Assembly (NCBI RefSeq): GCF_017599345.1
Contig: NZ_JAGFVL010000044.1
Coordinates: 29,142-93,141, forward strand
Reading direction: 5' to 3'
Source of the DNA: Gracilibacillus suaedae
GTDB lineage: Bacteria; Bacillota; Bacilli; Bacillales; Amphibacillaceae
DNA: 64,000 bases
Shown: positions 8,321 to 16,280 of the stretch, in pieces
Position numbering within the stretch: the stretch's first letter is position 1
Layout: every line of letters begins with the position of its first letter
The notes under the pieces: generated by a model
Seen by the model: only the letters and a program-made list of their open reading frames with translations
Told to the model about the DNA's origin: nothing
Database searches by the model: none
Translations under genes and position numbers: made by a program

Positions 8321-8352
8321 AGTGGTCACCAATATGGTGGTCTCTTTTTTTG
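8321..8352 (+). terminator. Terminator after the DUF6438 gene
   Basis: GTGGTCACCA and TGGTGGTC pair around a short AT loop, with wobble pairs, followed by TCTTTTTTT. Confidence 0.6.
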
Positions 8353-8624
8353 CAAGAATAAAGTATATGACGATAAGCTTATTCTTTCAGATCTCTGAAT
8401 ATCTTAAGACTATTCAGATAATTAGGAATTCATGCTAAAACCAGTTATCATAAAAATATAAACAACCTTGTCTAAGTGAAGGGAAGAAGTGATGTCGGTT
8501 TTCGCTATAGATGCATGGAGAGGAGTAATAGGACTTAACAAGTCTGTTTTTCAGTGAATAATAGAAGCTGAAAAAAGGAAATACACTTCCATGAAAAAAA
8601 CATTTACTTCATGAAACATGGGGA
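8353..8624. other. Gene-free stretch
   Basis: I see no supported gene, strong hairpin or repeat here. Composition is A/T-rich with scattered stops in all frames. Confidence 0.5.
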
Positions 8625-8738
8625 ATGAAAATACAATACTTGGTAGAGGGATTAGGTGCTGGTTCAACTGTTAATGATATCTTAAACGAAGATTCCACTT
8701 TGCTTCAAGGAGGGCATGCCTTGTGTACGAGGAAGTAG
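8625..8738 (+). pseudogene. DUF433-like fragment (37 codons)
   Basis: The frame reads MKIQYLVEGLGAGSTVNDIL then NEDSTLL. This resembles the DUF433 antitoxin-like fold (Leu-Ala-Ala-Gly-x-Thr/Ser, then an Ile-Leu-x-Asp/Glu helix). The usual N-terminal part is absent and the C-terminus runs into the zinc-ribbon ORF in another frame. I read it as a truncated relic or a short overlapping gene. There is no clear ribosome site. Confidence 0.3.
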
Positions 8739-8875
8739 GACGTTGTGCAGAATGTGATGAAACGATTTATTGTAAAGATGGCTTTTTAGATGGTGTTCAT
8801 CATAATGGTAAAGTTTATTGTTGGCAATGTGATCATATAAGTAATATGCAAAAGTTAGAGAATGAAGAGGAGTAA
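8723..8875 (+). CDS. Zinc-ribbon miniprotein (50 residues)
   Basis: A small protein starting at GTG 8723, nine bases after AAGGAGGG. It holds two Cys pairs, GRCAECDE (near residue 8) and YCWQCDH (near residue 34), spaced as in a zinc ribbon, with an acidic C-terminus. A hairpin with a T-run follows at 8934, which supports a real transcription unit. I do not recognise the family, and it may bind metal or nucleic acid. It overlaps the DUF433-like fragment by 16 bases in a different frame. Confidence 0.55.
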   Translation: MYEEVGRCAECDETIYCKDGFLDGVHHNGKVYCWQCDHISNMQKLENEEE

Positions 8876-8933
8876 ACCAATAACCATCCGTTCAAATATT
8901 TTACACATACTCTTAATATTTATTCGTAAGAAA

Positions 8934-8969
8934 AAGAGCATTCTCAAGGTGCGGGAATGTTCTCTTTTT
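8934..8969 (+). terminator. Terminator after the zinc-ribbon miniprotein
   Basis: AGAGCATTCTC and GGAATGTTCT (one G-U pair) form the stem around AAGGTGC, followed by CTTTTT. The stretch from here to 9171 holds nothing else I can support. Confidence 0.65.
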
Positions 8970-9171
8970 GAGAGAAGCCCAATCGAGCATGTACAATTGA
9001 AACCTTTGGTAATACGAGTCGTTAGGTGTTATGAAATGAAACAATTTCCTAAAGAGATTCAATTCTGTGACACATGGAGAAGCTATCAAAAAAATGTAGT
9101 GGGAAAGGGGGAGCTGATGGTATTTCCTCCTTTCCTAAATGTATGATTTCAGGAGAGTTTTATATGAATCT

Positions 9172-9861
9172 TTAATATGTATCTTTTTGTTCCGTATAAA
9201 CTTTTAGCTCATAATCTTTATCTCTGACCGTAGCAAACAGTATCTTCTCAATTTGATCATATCCTTGAGAAGTAAGTTCTTCTCGCAACCAGTCTTCATC
9301 TTTATCCATAATGGTTAAATTATTATGTTGTATTTCGCCTTCCATAACGACTATAATTGGTAAGCCTCGATCTTCTGTATTTATTCCTAGGTGATAAGGT
9401 GTTAAATATACCTTGTTTTTTTTGGGTAGGATACTAATCTTTCCATTTGGTTCAAGAATCGCGTAATCCACTTCACTAATATCAAAAAATCCAGCGTTAC
9501 GAATAGTTGCTAGTAGTTCTAATATGGTAAAATGACTTTTTCGTAAACTATCAATATTTATTTTACCATCTCTGACTAAAAAAGTTGGTTCTCCAATAAG
9601 AAGTCTATCCAACTTATTCCAAAGACTCAATTTTGAAATAATTAAATATAGTACGATGATTGTAATGCCTCCAACTATACCTTGGGTGATACCATCAACC
9701 TTTAATGAACCAAAAAGTATATATGCCAAAAAAAATAATGCTCCAAAATCATGTGGTGTAAGCTGTGCTAATGCAATTTTTCCTAAAATTCGAATAGCGA
9801 CAACATAAATAATAAATAGGATGATTATCTGACCAATAAATAAAAGCAAAATGAATGACAC
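9172..9861 (-). CDS. DUF421 family membrane protein (YetF/YrbG-like)
   Basis: A 229-residue protein with three N-terminal transmembrane helices (residues about 4-22, 37-52, 60-77), followed by the cytosolic DUF421 domain. Family signatures are GEPTFLVRDGKI (about 90-101), LRKSHFTILELLATIRNAG, and DISEVDYAILEPNGKISILP. The function is unknown; some members affect spore or membrane stress properties. It stands alone. Its ATG at 9861 follows AAAGGGTGTC on the minus strand. Confidence 0.87.
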   Translation of the reverse strand: MSFILLLFIGQIIILFIIYVVAIRILGKIALAQLTPHDFGALFFLAYILFGSLKVDGITQGIVGGITIIVLYLIISKLSLWNKLDRLLIGEPTFLVRDGKINIDSLRKSHFTILELLATIRNAGFFDISEVDYAILEPNGKISILPKKNKVYLTPYHLGINTEDRGLPIIVVMEGEIQHNNLTIMDKDEDWLREELTSQGYDQIEKILFATVRDKDYELKVYTEQKDTY

Positions 9862-10040
9862 CCTTTATGTTAAAAATCTTAGATTATTACTTCAATAATA
9901 GTGTGTAATAAAATTGGAGACTCATACGTTATATTTCAACATGTAATTTCAAGTCTCACTTTATAATTTTGCCTGTTCTTTGTAACATTAGCAGATAAAT
10001 TGAATATTTTAGTTATGAATAACATCATAGGAGTGATAGC

Positions 10041-10409
10041 ATGTATCAAGAGAGACCACATCATTATAATAATCCATACCATCAACAACCTTATGGTCAA
10101 ATGATGGAGCCCCAACAAATGGATTATCATCATTATCAAAAGCAGATGTATGAAATGTGTAAAAACTACCAGCTGTATTTTATGCAATTTCAAACAACAG
10201 AAGGGGAAACATTCGAGGGAATTATCGAAGAATTGGATGATGACGGTGTAATCATACTCATTCCAGTTGGAGATACGGAAAGAGGAGATGAAGCAGAACG
10301 GCAATACGGTTTTGGTTATGGATATTTTCCTAGAAGATTTCGTAGGTTTAGACGACGTAGACTTCCATTTTTCCTATTACGCAGTTTGTTTTTTCCATAT
10401 TATTATTAG
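10041..10409 (+). CDS. Tyr/His/Gln-rich small protein with Arg- and aromatic-rich tail
   Basis: A 122-residue protein behind AGGAGTGATAGC. The N-terminus (1-35) is rich in His, Tyr, Gln and Pro, as in Bacillus coat-like proteins. The middle (FQTTEGETFEGIIEELDDDG) looks like a small Sm-like beta segment. The C-terminus is extreme: PRRFRRFRRRRLPFFLL followed by FFPYYY. Similar short proteins are annotated as hypothetical in other Bacillaceae. A spore-coat or RNA-binding role is only a guess. A strong terminator follows. Confidence 0.65.
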   Translation: MYQERPHHYNNPYHQQPYGQMMEPQQMDYHHYQKQMYEMCKNYQLYFMQFQTTEGETFEGIIEELDDDGVIILIPVGDTERGDEAERQYGFGYGYFPRRFRRFRRRRLPFFLLRSLFFPYYY

Positions 10410-10448
10410 TTCTTTCTTTATTTTGAACCATTTACAAAAAAAGGATAA

Positions 10449-10485
10449 GAATGCCTCTGTCATTGTTGATAAGAGGCATTTTTAT
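10449..10485 (+). terminator. Rho-independent terminator
   Basis: AATGCCTCT and AGAGGCATT form a 9-bp perfect stem, followed by TTTTAT. It follows the Arg/Tyr-rich gene. The stretch 10490-10718 beyond it holds no gene I can support. Confidence 0.85.
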
Positions 10486-10718
10486 ATTTTAAAACATAAT
10501 TGAAATAGCAGTACAGCGGATTCGGTTAAAAGTAAAAATGGTACTTATGTTGATAATATATGCAGCTATATTTAATATGAATGGGTGAATGAAGATGGAA
10601 TAAAGTCTATTTTTATCTGCTACAGACACTAACGTGAGAAATTTGTATGCAAATAAAGGAATACACCTTTATTTATGGTGTTGAGATGAATACTCTCTAT
10701 GGAAAAGAGAATAGAAAG

Positions 10719-11876
10719 TTATCTCTGTTTCCATTTCTCCTTTCCCGCAATTATTGCAAAAATAATCAAGAATAGCGCGCTAATTAAATAGAAAAAGCTT
10801 ACAGATGGTACAGATTGGATAAATAATCCACCGACTGATGGACCTATCAAGCTGCCAAAGCTGAAAAATACACCGCATAACAGGTTACCCGTTGGTAATA
10901 ATTCTGTTGGTGTTAAGTCTGTCATATAAGTAATTCCTAAAGAAAACATTGATCCAACAAACATTCCAACTAAAAATAAACAAATAAATAAGCCATAGAA
11001 AGACTGCTCTAATAATCCCGCTGCGGAAAAACATATAAATCCTAACTGAAGCACTGCTGTTAATACTTTTCTTCGTCCAAATTTGTCACTCAACATCCCG
11101 AGGGGCAGTTGAAAGATGATAGCTCCGATTGCAAACGCGAATAACAATGCTGATACATTTTCTACTTCAATACCAATTCGAAGCGCATATACAGGAAAGT
11201 TTCCATTTAGTGATGTTTCTAAAAAACCATAAGCAAAAGGTGGCAAAAAAGCAACCCATGCATATTTCCAAGCTTGTGCAAAACGTTTGAACGTATTTTT
11301 GAAAGTGCTCATGCGCATATCCTGTTCCGGCAATTCATTTCTAAGTGCAAATAAGAACAACCAGCCAATAAGACTTAATCCAGATGCAAGTACGAATGGC
11401 AAGCTTTCGTTAATATTTACTAGGGGGACCATTAATGGTCCGACGGCAAATCCAATCCCGAAAAATAAACCATAGACGGCAATGTTTCTCCCCCGTTTCT
11501 GTTCCGGAGAAAATGCGGTGATCCATGTCTGTGCACCGAAATTAAGTGCATGGTCACCGATTCCGATCAATAAACGTAATAAAAACCAAAACCAAAAGGA
11601 GTGCCACAAAGGAAACAGTGCTAACGAAACCAGGACGAGCAGTCCACCAGCTATAATTAATGGCTTGTATCCGAATTTTCTTAACGGTTGTTCCATAAAT
11701 GGGGAAGCTAACAGGATTCCGATATATAATCCCGTTGCATGTAACCCGTTTAAAAAGGAAGACACACCGCTACTTTCAAAAATTACTGCAATTAATGGCA
11801 AAAGCATACCTTGACTAAAACCAGAAACAGCGACAATGCAAACTAAAATCCAAAAACGAAATCGATTTTTCAACAT
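10719..11876 (-). CDS. Major facilitator superfamily transporter
   Basis: A 385-residue, 12-helix MFS permease. The usual loop 2-3 motif is degenerate (SPFMEQPLRKFGYKPLII), while the loop 8-9 copy is clear (GMLSDKFGRRKVLTA). A family-typical GIGDHALNFGAQTWITA segment is in helices 4-5. This suggests a drug/metabolite exporter-like protein, substrate unknown. The ATG has AGAAGGTGATTGG upstream. Neighbouring genes give no clue to the substrate. Confidence 0.87.
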   Translation of the reverse strand: MLKNRFRFWILVCIVAVSGFSQGMLLPLIAVIFESSGVSSFLNGLHATGLYIGILLASPFMEQPLRKFGYKPLIIAGGLLVLVSLALFPLWHSFWFWFLLRLLIGIGDHALNFGAQTWITAFSPEQKRGRNIAVYGLFFGIGFAVGPLMVPLVNINESLPFVLASGLSLIGWLFLFALRNELPEQDMRMSTFKNTFKRFAQAWKYAWVAFLPPFAYGFLETSLNGNFPVYALRIGIEVENVSALLFAFAIGAIIFQLPLGMLSDKFGRRKVLTAVLQLGFICFSAAGLLEQSFYGLFICLFLVGMFVGSMFSLGITYMTDLTPTELLPTGNLLCGVFFSFGSLIGPSVGGLFIQSVPSVSFFYLISALFLIIFAIIAGKEKWKQR

Positions 11877-11973
11877 AATAATCCAATCACCTTCTTTCTA
11901 TACAGATAAATATCGTACACTAAATAAAAACATAATAGAAACAATTTGTTTGAAGTATGAACTCCCTACTAAC

Positions 11974-12062
11974 TCTTAGCGAAAGTTATCAAGGTGATTT
12001 AGCTTCCGTGTATAAATGGAAGCTTGAAGAGGGGGCTTACAGCCGATTAGCACCGTTATAAA
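11974..12062. repeat. Dispersed repeat C, copy 1
   Basis: Shares TTTAGCTTCC and GGGGGCTTACAGCCGATTAG followed by CACCGT.ATAAA with the copy at 46081-46170 (about 85 bp, moderately diverged). Both lie in gaps directly upstream of plus-strand genes. Confidence 0.55.
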
Positions 12063-12070
12063 TATAAAAA

Positions 12071-12134
12071 GACTCCCATTCATTTTATTTTTAATTATTA
12101 CGAATAGTGATTTTCGAATGATTGGGAGATTTTA
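12071..12134. repeat. Imperfect long hairpin
   Basis: ACTCCCATTCATT pairs imperfectly with GAATGATTGGGAG across 35 bases. The minus strand continues with TCTTTTTAT, so it would best terminate transcription moving leftwards. Confidence 0.45.
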
Positions 12135-12295
12135 TATGATAAATCCGTTATTTTTAACATCGATATTATATACATTTTGAAGAATGAAAAAAATAAATCT
12201 TTCTATAAATTATTCAATATTCAAAACTGGAATTGAATGAAAAGCTGTTGTATCATGTACATATTGTAAATTATAGGAAAGTAAGAGGCGATAGA

Positions 12296-13150
12296 ATGAG
12301 AGACGTTGGACTGGTGTTAGAAGGTGGAGGAAGCAGAGGAGTTTATACAGGGGGAGTGCTACAATATTTAATGGAACAGGAGATTTACATACCTTATGTG
12401 ATCGGCGTTTCAGCGGGAGCTTGTAATGGCTCATCCTATATTTCTCGTCAAAAAGAACGAAATAAAACAGTTAATATAGATTATGTCGGCCACCCTGAAT
12501 ATTTATCATTCCGAAATTGGGTAAAAAAACGGGAAGTATTCGGAATGGATTTTTTGTTTGATACGTTACCTAATGATTTGGTTCCATTTGATTATGAAAC
12601 ATTTAATAAAGCAACGGAAGAATTCGTGGTAGGTGTAACAGATTGTAAAACGGGAGATCCATTATTTTATCATAAATCAGGTTATGCGAATGATATGCTT
12701 ACACTTCTTCGTGCATCAAGCTCTCTGCCGATGGTAGCACCTATTGTACATTATGATAACCTTGCTTTAATGGATGGTGGTATTTCAGCACCACTTCCTA
12801 TTAAGCAATCTGAGAAAGATGGAAATAGAAAAAATGTAGTGATTTTAACGAGAAATAGAGGTTACTATAAAAAACCGCAATCATCATTCAGTTGGTACAT
12901 AAAACGGAAGTACCGTGACTACCCAGGGTTATTGAAAGCCTTGGAAGAAAGACACATAGTATATAATGACACATTAAACTATTTGTATGAAGAAGAGAAA
13001 AAGGGAAATGTCTTTATCATTTCTCCGACAGAGAAATTAACTGTCGGCCGCGTTGAAAAGAACAAGAAGAAGTTAATGGATTTATATCAAAAAGGCTATG
13101 AAGATGTAAAAAAACTTGGAGAAGATTTAAAAAGATTTTTAGCAAGCTGA
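12296..13150 (+). CDS. Patatin-like phospholipase (YjjU type)
   Basis: A 284-residue serine lipid hydrolase. It has the oxyanion-hole glycine loop LEGGGSRGVYTGG (residues about 8-20), the nucleophile elbow GVSAGACNG (Ser near residue 43) and the catalytic dyad Asp in LMDGGISAPLP (about 160). The C-terminal third matches the extension of the YjjU/DUF6363 group. Members are predicted to release fatty acids from phospholipids; the substrate here is unknown. The ATG at 12296 follows TAAGAGGCGATAGA; a 63-base in-frame extension has no ribosome site. Confidence 0.9.
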   Translation: MRDVGLVLEGGGSRGVYTGGVLQYLMEQEIYIPYVIGVSAGACNGSSYISRQKERNKTVNIDYVGHPEYLSFRNWVKKREVFGMDFLFDTLPNDLVPFDYETFNKATEEFVVGVTDCKTGDPLFYHKSGYANDMLTLLRASSSLPMVAPIVHYDNLALMDGGISAPLPIKQSEKDGNRKNVVILTRNRGYYKKPQSSFSWYIKRKYRDYPGLLKALEERHIVYNDTLNYLYEEEKKGNVFIISPTEKLTVGRVEKNKKKLMDLYQKGYEDVKKLGEDLKRFLAS

Positions 13151-13277
13151 AGATTATTCGTTCATTCTCAATATAATACGGAAGAAGATCTTCTTCCTTT
13201 TGTGAAAAAAGCACACACATTTTGGCGAAGGATTTCTGCGTAATGCAGTGCAGTCAATAGAAGACTCAGAAGAAATG

Positions 13278-13389
13278 TAAGAAAAACCGGCAAACCTCGC
13301 CGGTCCATCATTAAATGAGAAGTAGATGTCGATTACTTTGTAAGTAACGATGAAATATTTAAACAGCTTGGCCACCACTCCGGCTGCCC
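13278..13389 (-). repeat. Dispersed repeat A, copy 3
   Basis: On the minus strand it reads GGGCAGCCGGAGTGGTGGCC, an AAATATTTCATC block, AAAGTAATCGACATCTACTT, and a 3' hairpin ACCGGC/GCCGGT followed by TTTTCTTA. It lies in the convergent gap between the patatin and VOC genes and fills most of that 306-base stretch. Confidence 0.8.
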
Positions 13390-13406
13390 TTTTCCCTTAC
13401 TTATAA

Positions 13407-13452
13407 AAAAGAGCTGTCGACAAGTCATAAAAACTTGTTGGCAGCTCTTTTG
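13407..13452 (-). terminator. Terminator of the VOC gene (bidirectional hairpin)
   Basis: AAGAGCTGTCGACAAGT and ACTTGTTGGCAGCTCTT form a 17-bp stem with one G-U or mismatch step, followed on the minus strand by TTTTTATAAG. It can also stop plus-strand transcripts (TTTTGC). Confidence 0.85.
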
Positions 13453-13456
13453 CTAA

Positions 13457-13867
13457 TTATTCTACGTAATCCTCATCCATATAAACAACTTCCCAAATAT
13501 GACCATCTAAATCCTGAAAGCTCCAACCATACATAAAGCCATGATCTTGTTTTTCATTTGCGTGGCTTCCGCCAGCTTCTATAGCCTTATTCACCATTTC
13601 ATTTACTTGCTCCGGGCTTTCAGCAGATAAAGCAATTAATACTTCTGTTGCTTTTGTTGCATCAACAATGTCCTTATTAGTAAACGTTTGAAAACGACTT
13701 TCTTCTAACAACATCACAAAGATATTATCACTAACAATCATGCATGTTGTTGTCTTATCTGTGAATTGTTGGTTAAACTCAAAACCTAACGTACTAAAGA
13801 ATTCAACGGACTTTTTTAAATTCTTAATTGGTAAGTTTACGAAAATGTTGCTAGATCTAAAACTCAA
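13457..13867 (-). CDS. VOC superfamily (glyoxalase/bleomycin-resistance-like) protein
   Basis: A 136-residue single vicinal-oxygen-chelate module. It opens with NIFVNLPIKNLKKSVEFFST and closes with FQDLDGHIWEVVYMD, which carries the conserved Asp-x-x-Gly-His/Asn and the metal-ligand Glu. Such proteins act as lactoylglutathione lyase relatives, thiol transferases or antibiotic-binding proteins; no substrate is indicated. I chose TTG 13867 because AAGAGGTGAAGG lies just before it; the upstream ATG (13900) lies ahead of this site and lacks its own. Confidence 0.82.
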   Translation of the reverse strand: MSFRSSNIFVNLPIKNLKKSVEFFSTLGFEFNQQFTDKTTTCMIVSDNIFVMLLEESRFQTFTNKDIVDATKATEVLIALSAESPEQVNEMVNKAIEAGGSHANEKQDHGFMYGWSFQDLDGHIWEVVYMDEDYVE

Positions 13868-14063
13868 TTCCTTCACCTCTTTATCATTTGTTTCTTTCAT
13901 ATTACTTTAAATGATAAAAAGATATTTCTTATATTTTGCTGTATTTTGGGCTAAATTGGATTCAGTAAGTAGAAATGACAACTTGTTTCTTTGCCATCAA
14001 GATACATAAATCAAATTAGGTATGAAAGGATAAGCATGTATGTTCTTGCTAAGTGCTGTATGG

Positions 14064-14069
14064 TACAAT
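14064..14069 (+). promoter_or_regulatory. Extended -10 promoter for the holin-like toxin
   Basis: TGGTACAAT, with TACAAT as -10 and a TG extension, lies about 56 bases before the toxin start codon. A weak -35 (TGTTCT) lies 17 bases upstream. Confidence 0.45.
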
Positions 14070-14124
14070 AAAGTTGGATAATGTTCTTTTAGGGAAGGTC
14101 GGCTAATCTCCGGGGAAGGGGGTG

Positions 14125-14226
14125 ATGCCTCTGGGTATGTATGAAAGTTTCATGGTGCTGTTTAGTTTTGGAACTTTCTTGATAGCATTACTCGCTTTGA
14201 TCGTTTCTATGATCAAACGAAAATAG
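14125..14226 (+). CDS. Putative holin-like (type I) toxin
   Basis: A 33-residue peptide, MPLGMYESFMVLFSFGTFLI then ALLALIVSMIKRK, preceded by GGGAAGGGGGTG. It has one transmembrane helix, a conserved Phe-Gly-x-Phe-Leu-Ile-Ala-Leu-Leu core and a basic end. This matches the short Hol_Tox family of Bacillales and lactobacilli, annotated as putative holin-like toxins and thought to be controlled by a small RNA. Downstream lie a second promoter-like sequence (14242-14270) and a strong terminator (14308-14336), the expected layout for an RNA-regulated toxin. Confidence 0.7.
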   Translation: MPLGMYESFMVLFSFGTFLIALLALIVSMIKRK

Positions 14227-14241
14227 ACCTCCCTATTTACC

Positions 14242-14336
14242 TTGACAGATGACTAGGTGAGGCCTATCTAACAGATAGCCGAACCCTTCTGGGGGAACCG
14301 CTTATCCAAAGCCCACAGTTACCGCTGTGGGCTTTT
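14242..14336 (+). ncRNA. Candidate small RNA downstream of the toxin
   Basis: TTGACA (14242-14247), a 17-base spacer and TATCTA (14265-14270) form a good promoter. It would start a transcript near 14277 ending at the terminator at 14336, about 60 nucleotides. The -10 lies inside the palindrome CTATCTAACAGATAG. It may be the toxin's regulatory RNA or a processed 3' product. The strand of the true antitoxin is not established by sequence alone. Confidence 0.4.
14308..14336 (+). terminator. Strong terminator after the holin-like toxin
   Basis: AAGCCCACAG, then TTACCG as loop, then CTGTGGGCTTTT: a GC-rich 10-bp stem with T-run. Confidence 0.9.
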
Positions 14337-14461
14337 AGTATGAGTATATGCTTTACCTAATGCAATTATAGCAATATTTTGTTGATTTGTCACTAACTCT
14401 GGTAGGATAATAGGCAAATAGGCAGGAGAAAAAATTAGCATAAATAAAAGAGGGAGATGTC

Positions 14462-14557
14462 ATGTCTGAAGATAAACAGAAATTTAACGGTTTTAAGAAC
14501 TGGAGACATCTTGACGACATTTCTTATGGGTTTGTTTTGTATGGATTGGTCTATTGA
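14462..14557 (+). CDS. 31-residue ORF of unknown function
   Basis: ATG with AGAGGGAGATGTC before it, coding for MSEDKQKFNGFKNWRHLDDI then SYGFVLYGLVY. It has a charged, Trp-containing head and a short hydrophobic tail. The good ribosome site is the main support. I do not recognise it. Confidence 0.35.
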   Translation: MSEDKQKFNGFKNWRHLDDISYGFVLYGLVY

Positions 14558-14710
14558 TTAGTCTTTGTTCTCCTCTTTTTCCTTAGATTATATTTGTCTA
14601 GCTTTTAACATAGCTACAAAATAACAGCTGATTAAATGATGGGCTAGGAATAGTGGGGTATAATACTAATAGGCTTCTGAAATTACTATTCAAGAACGGA
14701 GAGTTGCTGG

Positions 14711-16039
14711 ATGAAATACGTTATAATCGGTGGAGTAGCGGCAGGGATGAGTGCAGCGATGGAAATTAAGCGAACAGATGATTCCGCTGAGATCACGGTG
14801 TTGGAGCGTGGTGAAGATTATTCATATGGGCAGTGTGGACTGCCATATGTAATTAATGGACTTGTACCGTCTACCAAAGATGTAATTGCGAGGACGATTG
14901 AAACGTTTAGAGAAAAATATAGTATTGATGCTAAAATACTTACGAAAGTGACAAAAGTAGATCCGGAAAAACAACAGATCATTGGTTTCCATCTAGATTC
15001 GAATCAATCTTTTACTTTAAAATATGATCGCTTGTTAATCGCTACAGGCTCTGATCCTATTTTGCCAGAATGGCCAGGAATTAATTTAGAAGGAATTCAT
15101 ACGTTAAAAACTTTACAAGATACAGATGGATTAATGACTGATTTAACAGAAAAAATCAAACATGTCACCATTGTTGGGGCAGGTTATATCGGATTTGAGA
15201 TGGCAGAGAGTTTTCGATCAATCGGAAAAGAAGTAACGCTGATTCAAAGAGGCGATCAGTTAGCGAAAATTTTCGACGAAGATATGTCAAAGTTAATTGA
15301 AAAAGAAGCATTGCATCATCAGGTTGATATTAAGTTAGAGGAAGAAGTAACAGGTTTTTCTGGTAAAGAACGTGTGGAAGCAGTTATAACCAACAAGAGT
15401 AGATATTCAACGGATTTAGTTCTGCTAAGTGCAGGAGTAAAACCGAATACGGATTTTCTAAAAAGTAGTGGGATTCAGATGAACAAGGAAGGTGCGATTC
15501 GTGTAAATGCCTATATGGAAACCTCGATTCCAAACATATATGCTGCAGGTGATTGTGCCACACATTATCATATGGTCAAACAGTTGGATGACTATATTCC
15601 ATTAGGTACTACTGCCAACAAGCAAGGTAGAATTGCTGGTGCAAACATGGCTGGAAATGCGATTACGTTTAAAGGGATAGTAGGTACATCCATTATAAAA
15701 TTCTTTGACTTAGATCTAGGCAGAACCGGAATTACCGAAATAGAAGCAAAAAGGTTGAGCATACCATATCAGATTGAAAAAAGAGAAGACACAAGTCATG
15801 CAGGTTATTTTCCAGGAGCAGAAACACTATATATTAAGTTGATTTTTCATCAGAAAACGAGCCAATTGTTAGGTGGTCAGATTATCGGGAGAAAAGGTGT
15901 CGACAAACGGATCGACGTATTGGCCACAGCGCTATACAATAAAATGACCATTCAACAATTGCAAGACCTTGACCTTGCATATGCTCCGCCATTCAACAGT
16001 GTTTGGGATCCAATTCAAAAGATTTCCCGGAAAACGTAA
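14711..16039 (+). CDS. CoA-disulfide reductase-like FAD/NAD(P) oxidoreductase
   Basis: A 442-residue single-cysteine member of the pyridine nucleotide-disulfide reductase family. It has an N-terminal FAD motif VIIGGVAAGMSAA (3-15), the redox cysteine in SYGQCGLPY (Cys near residue 43), an NAD(P) motif VTIVGAGYIGFEMAE (about 154-168) and the FAD motif IYAAGDCA (about 278). The dimerisation domain has the Tyr pair seen in CoA-disulfide reductases (YAPPFNSVWDP). The family reduces CoA disulfide or polysulfide, or oxidises NADH with O2; the exact activity is not decided by sequence. AACGGAGAGTTGCTGG precedes the ATG. Confidence 0.87.
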   Translation: MKYVIIGGVAAGMSAAMEIKRTDDSAEITVLERGEDYSYGQCGLPYVINGLVPSTKDVIARTIETFREKYSIDAKILTKVTKVDPEKQQIIGFHLDSNQSFTLKYDRLLIATGSDPILPEWPGINLEGIHTLKTLQDTDGLMTDLTEKIKHVTIVGAGYIGFEMAESFRSIGKEVTLIQRGDQLAKIFDEDMSKLIEKEALHHQVDIKLEEEVTGFSGKERVEAVITNKSRYSTDLVLLSAGVKPNTDFLKSSGIQMNKEGAIRVNAYMETSIPNIYAAGDCATHYHMVKQLDDYIPLGTTANKQGRIAGANMAGNAITFKGIVGTSIIKFFDLDLGRTGITEIEAKRLSIPYQIEKREDTSHAGYFPGAETLYIKLIFHQKTSQLLGGQIIGRKGVDKRIDVLATALYNKMTIQQLQDLDLAYAPPFNSVWDPIQKISRKT

Positions 16040-16058
16040 GATTTATTGAGCGTATAAA

Positions 16059-16177
16059 TAAGAAAAAAACGCCAAACCTCGCCGGTCCATTATTAAATGC
16101 TAATTAGATATCGATTACTTTGGTAGTAATGATGAAATATTTGAACAGCTTGACCTCCACTCCGGCTGCCACTTCCC
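16059..16177 (-). repeat. Dispersed repeat A, copy 4
   Basis: On the minus strand it reads GGCAGCCGGAGTGGAGGTC, AAATATTTCATCATTAC, AAAGTAATCGATATCTAATT, AGCATTTAATAATGGACCGG, and ends CGTTTTTTTCTTA. The terminal hairpin is more damaged than in copy 3 (GGCG in place of GCCGG). Confidence 0.75.
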
Positions 16178-16184
16178 TTCAATG

Positions 16185-16220
16185 AGTAAAAGACTTCCAA
16201 TACCGTGGAAGTCTTTTACT
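16185..16220. terminator. Bidirectional terminator hairpin
   Basis: AGTAAAAGACTTCC and GGAAGTCTTTTACT form a perfect 14-bp stem around an 8-base loop, between the convergent CoA-disulfide reductase-like and DUF2515 genes. Confidence 0.75.
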
Positions 16221-16230
16221 TGTATGGAAA

Positions 16231-16259
16231 GAAAGTATAAAATCAGCGCAATGACCGTG
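16231..16259 (+). repeat. Dispersed repeat B, copy 1
   Basis: GAAAGTATAAAATCAGCGCA followed by ATGACCGTG recurs exactly at 57452-57480 and with changes at 58453-58482. Only the first 29 bases are shared here. Confidence 0.75.
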
Positions 16260-16280
16260 CTATAAAAGCAAGTATAAAAA

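Noticed and set aside
8862..9146. 94-codon plus-strand frame after the zinc-ribbon miniprotein
   Set aside because: It contains the terminator of the miniprotein gene, has no family features, and its start is inside the preceding gene with that gene's own codons as ribosome site.
13017..13378. Two overlapping minus-strand frames (67 and 74 codons)
   Set aside because: They are shadows of the patatin gene's 3' end and of repeat A copy 3.
14242..14336. Classic antisense antitoxin RNA on the minus strand
   Set aside because: I could not find a convincing minus-strand promoter reading into the toxin, so I only proposed the plus-strand transcript.
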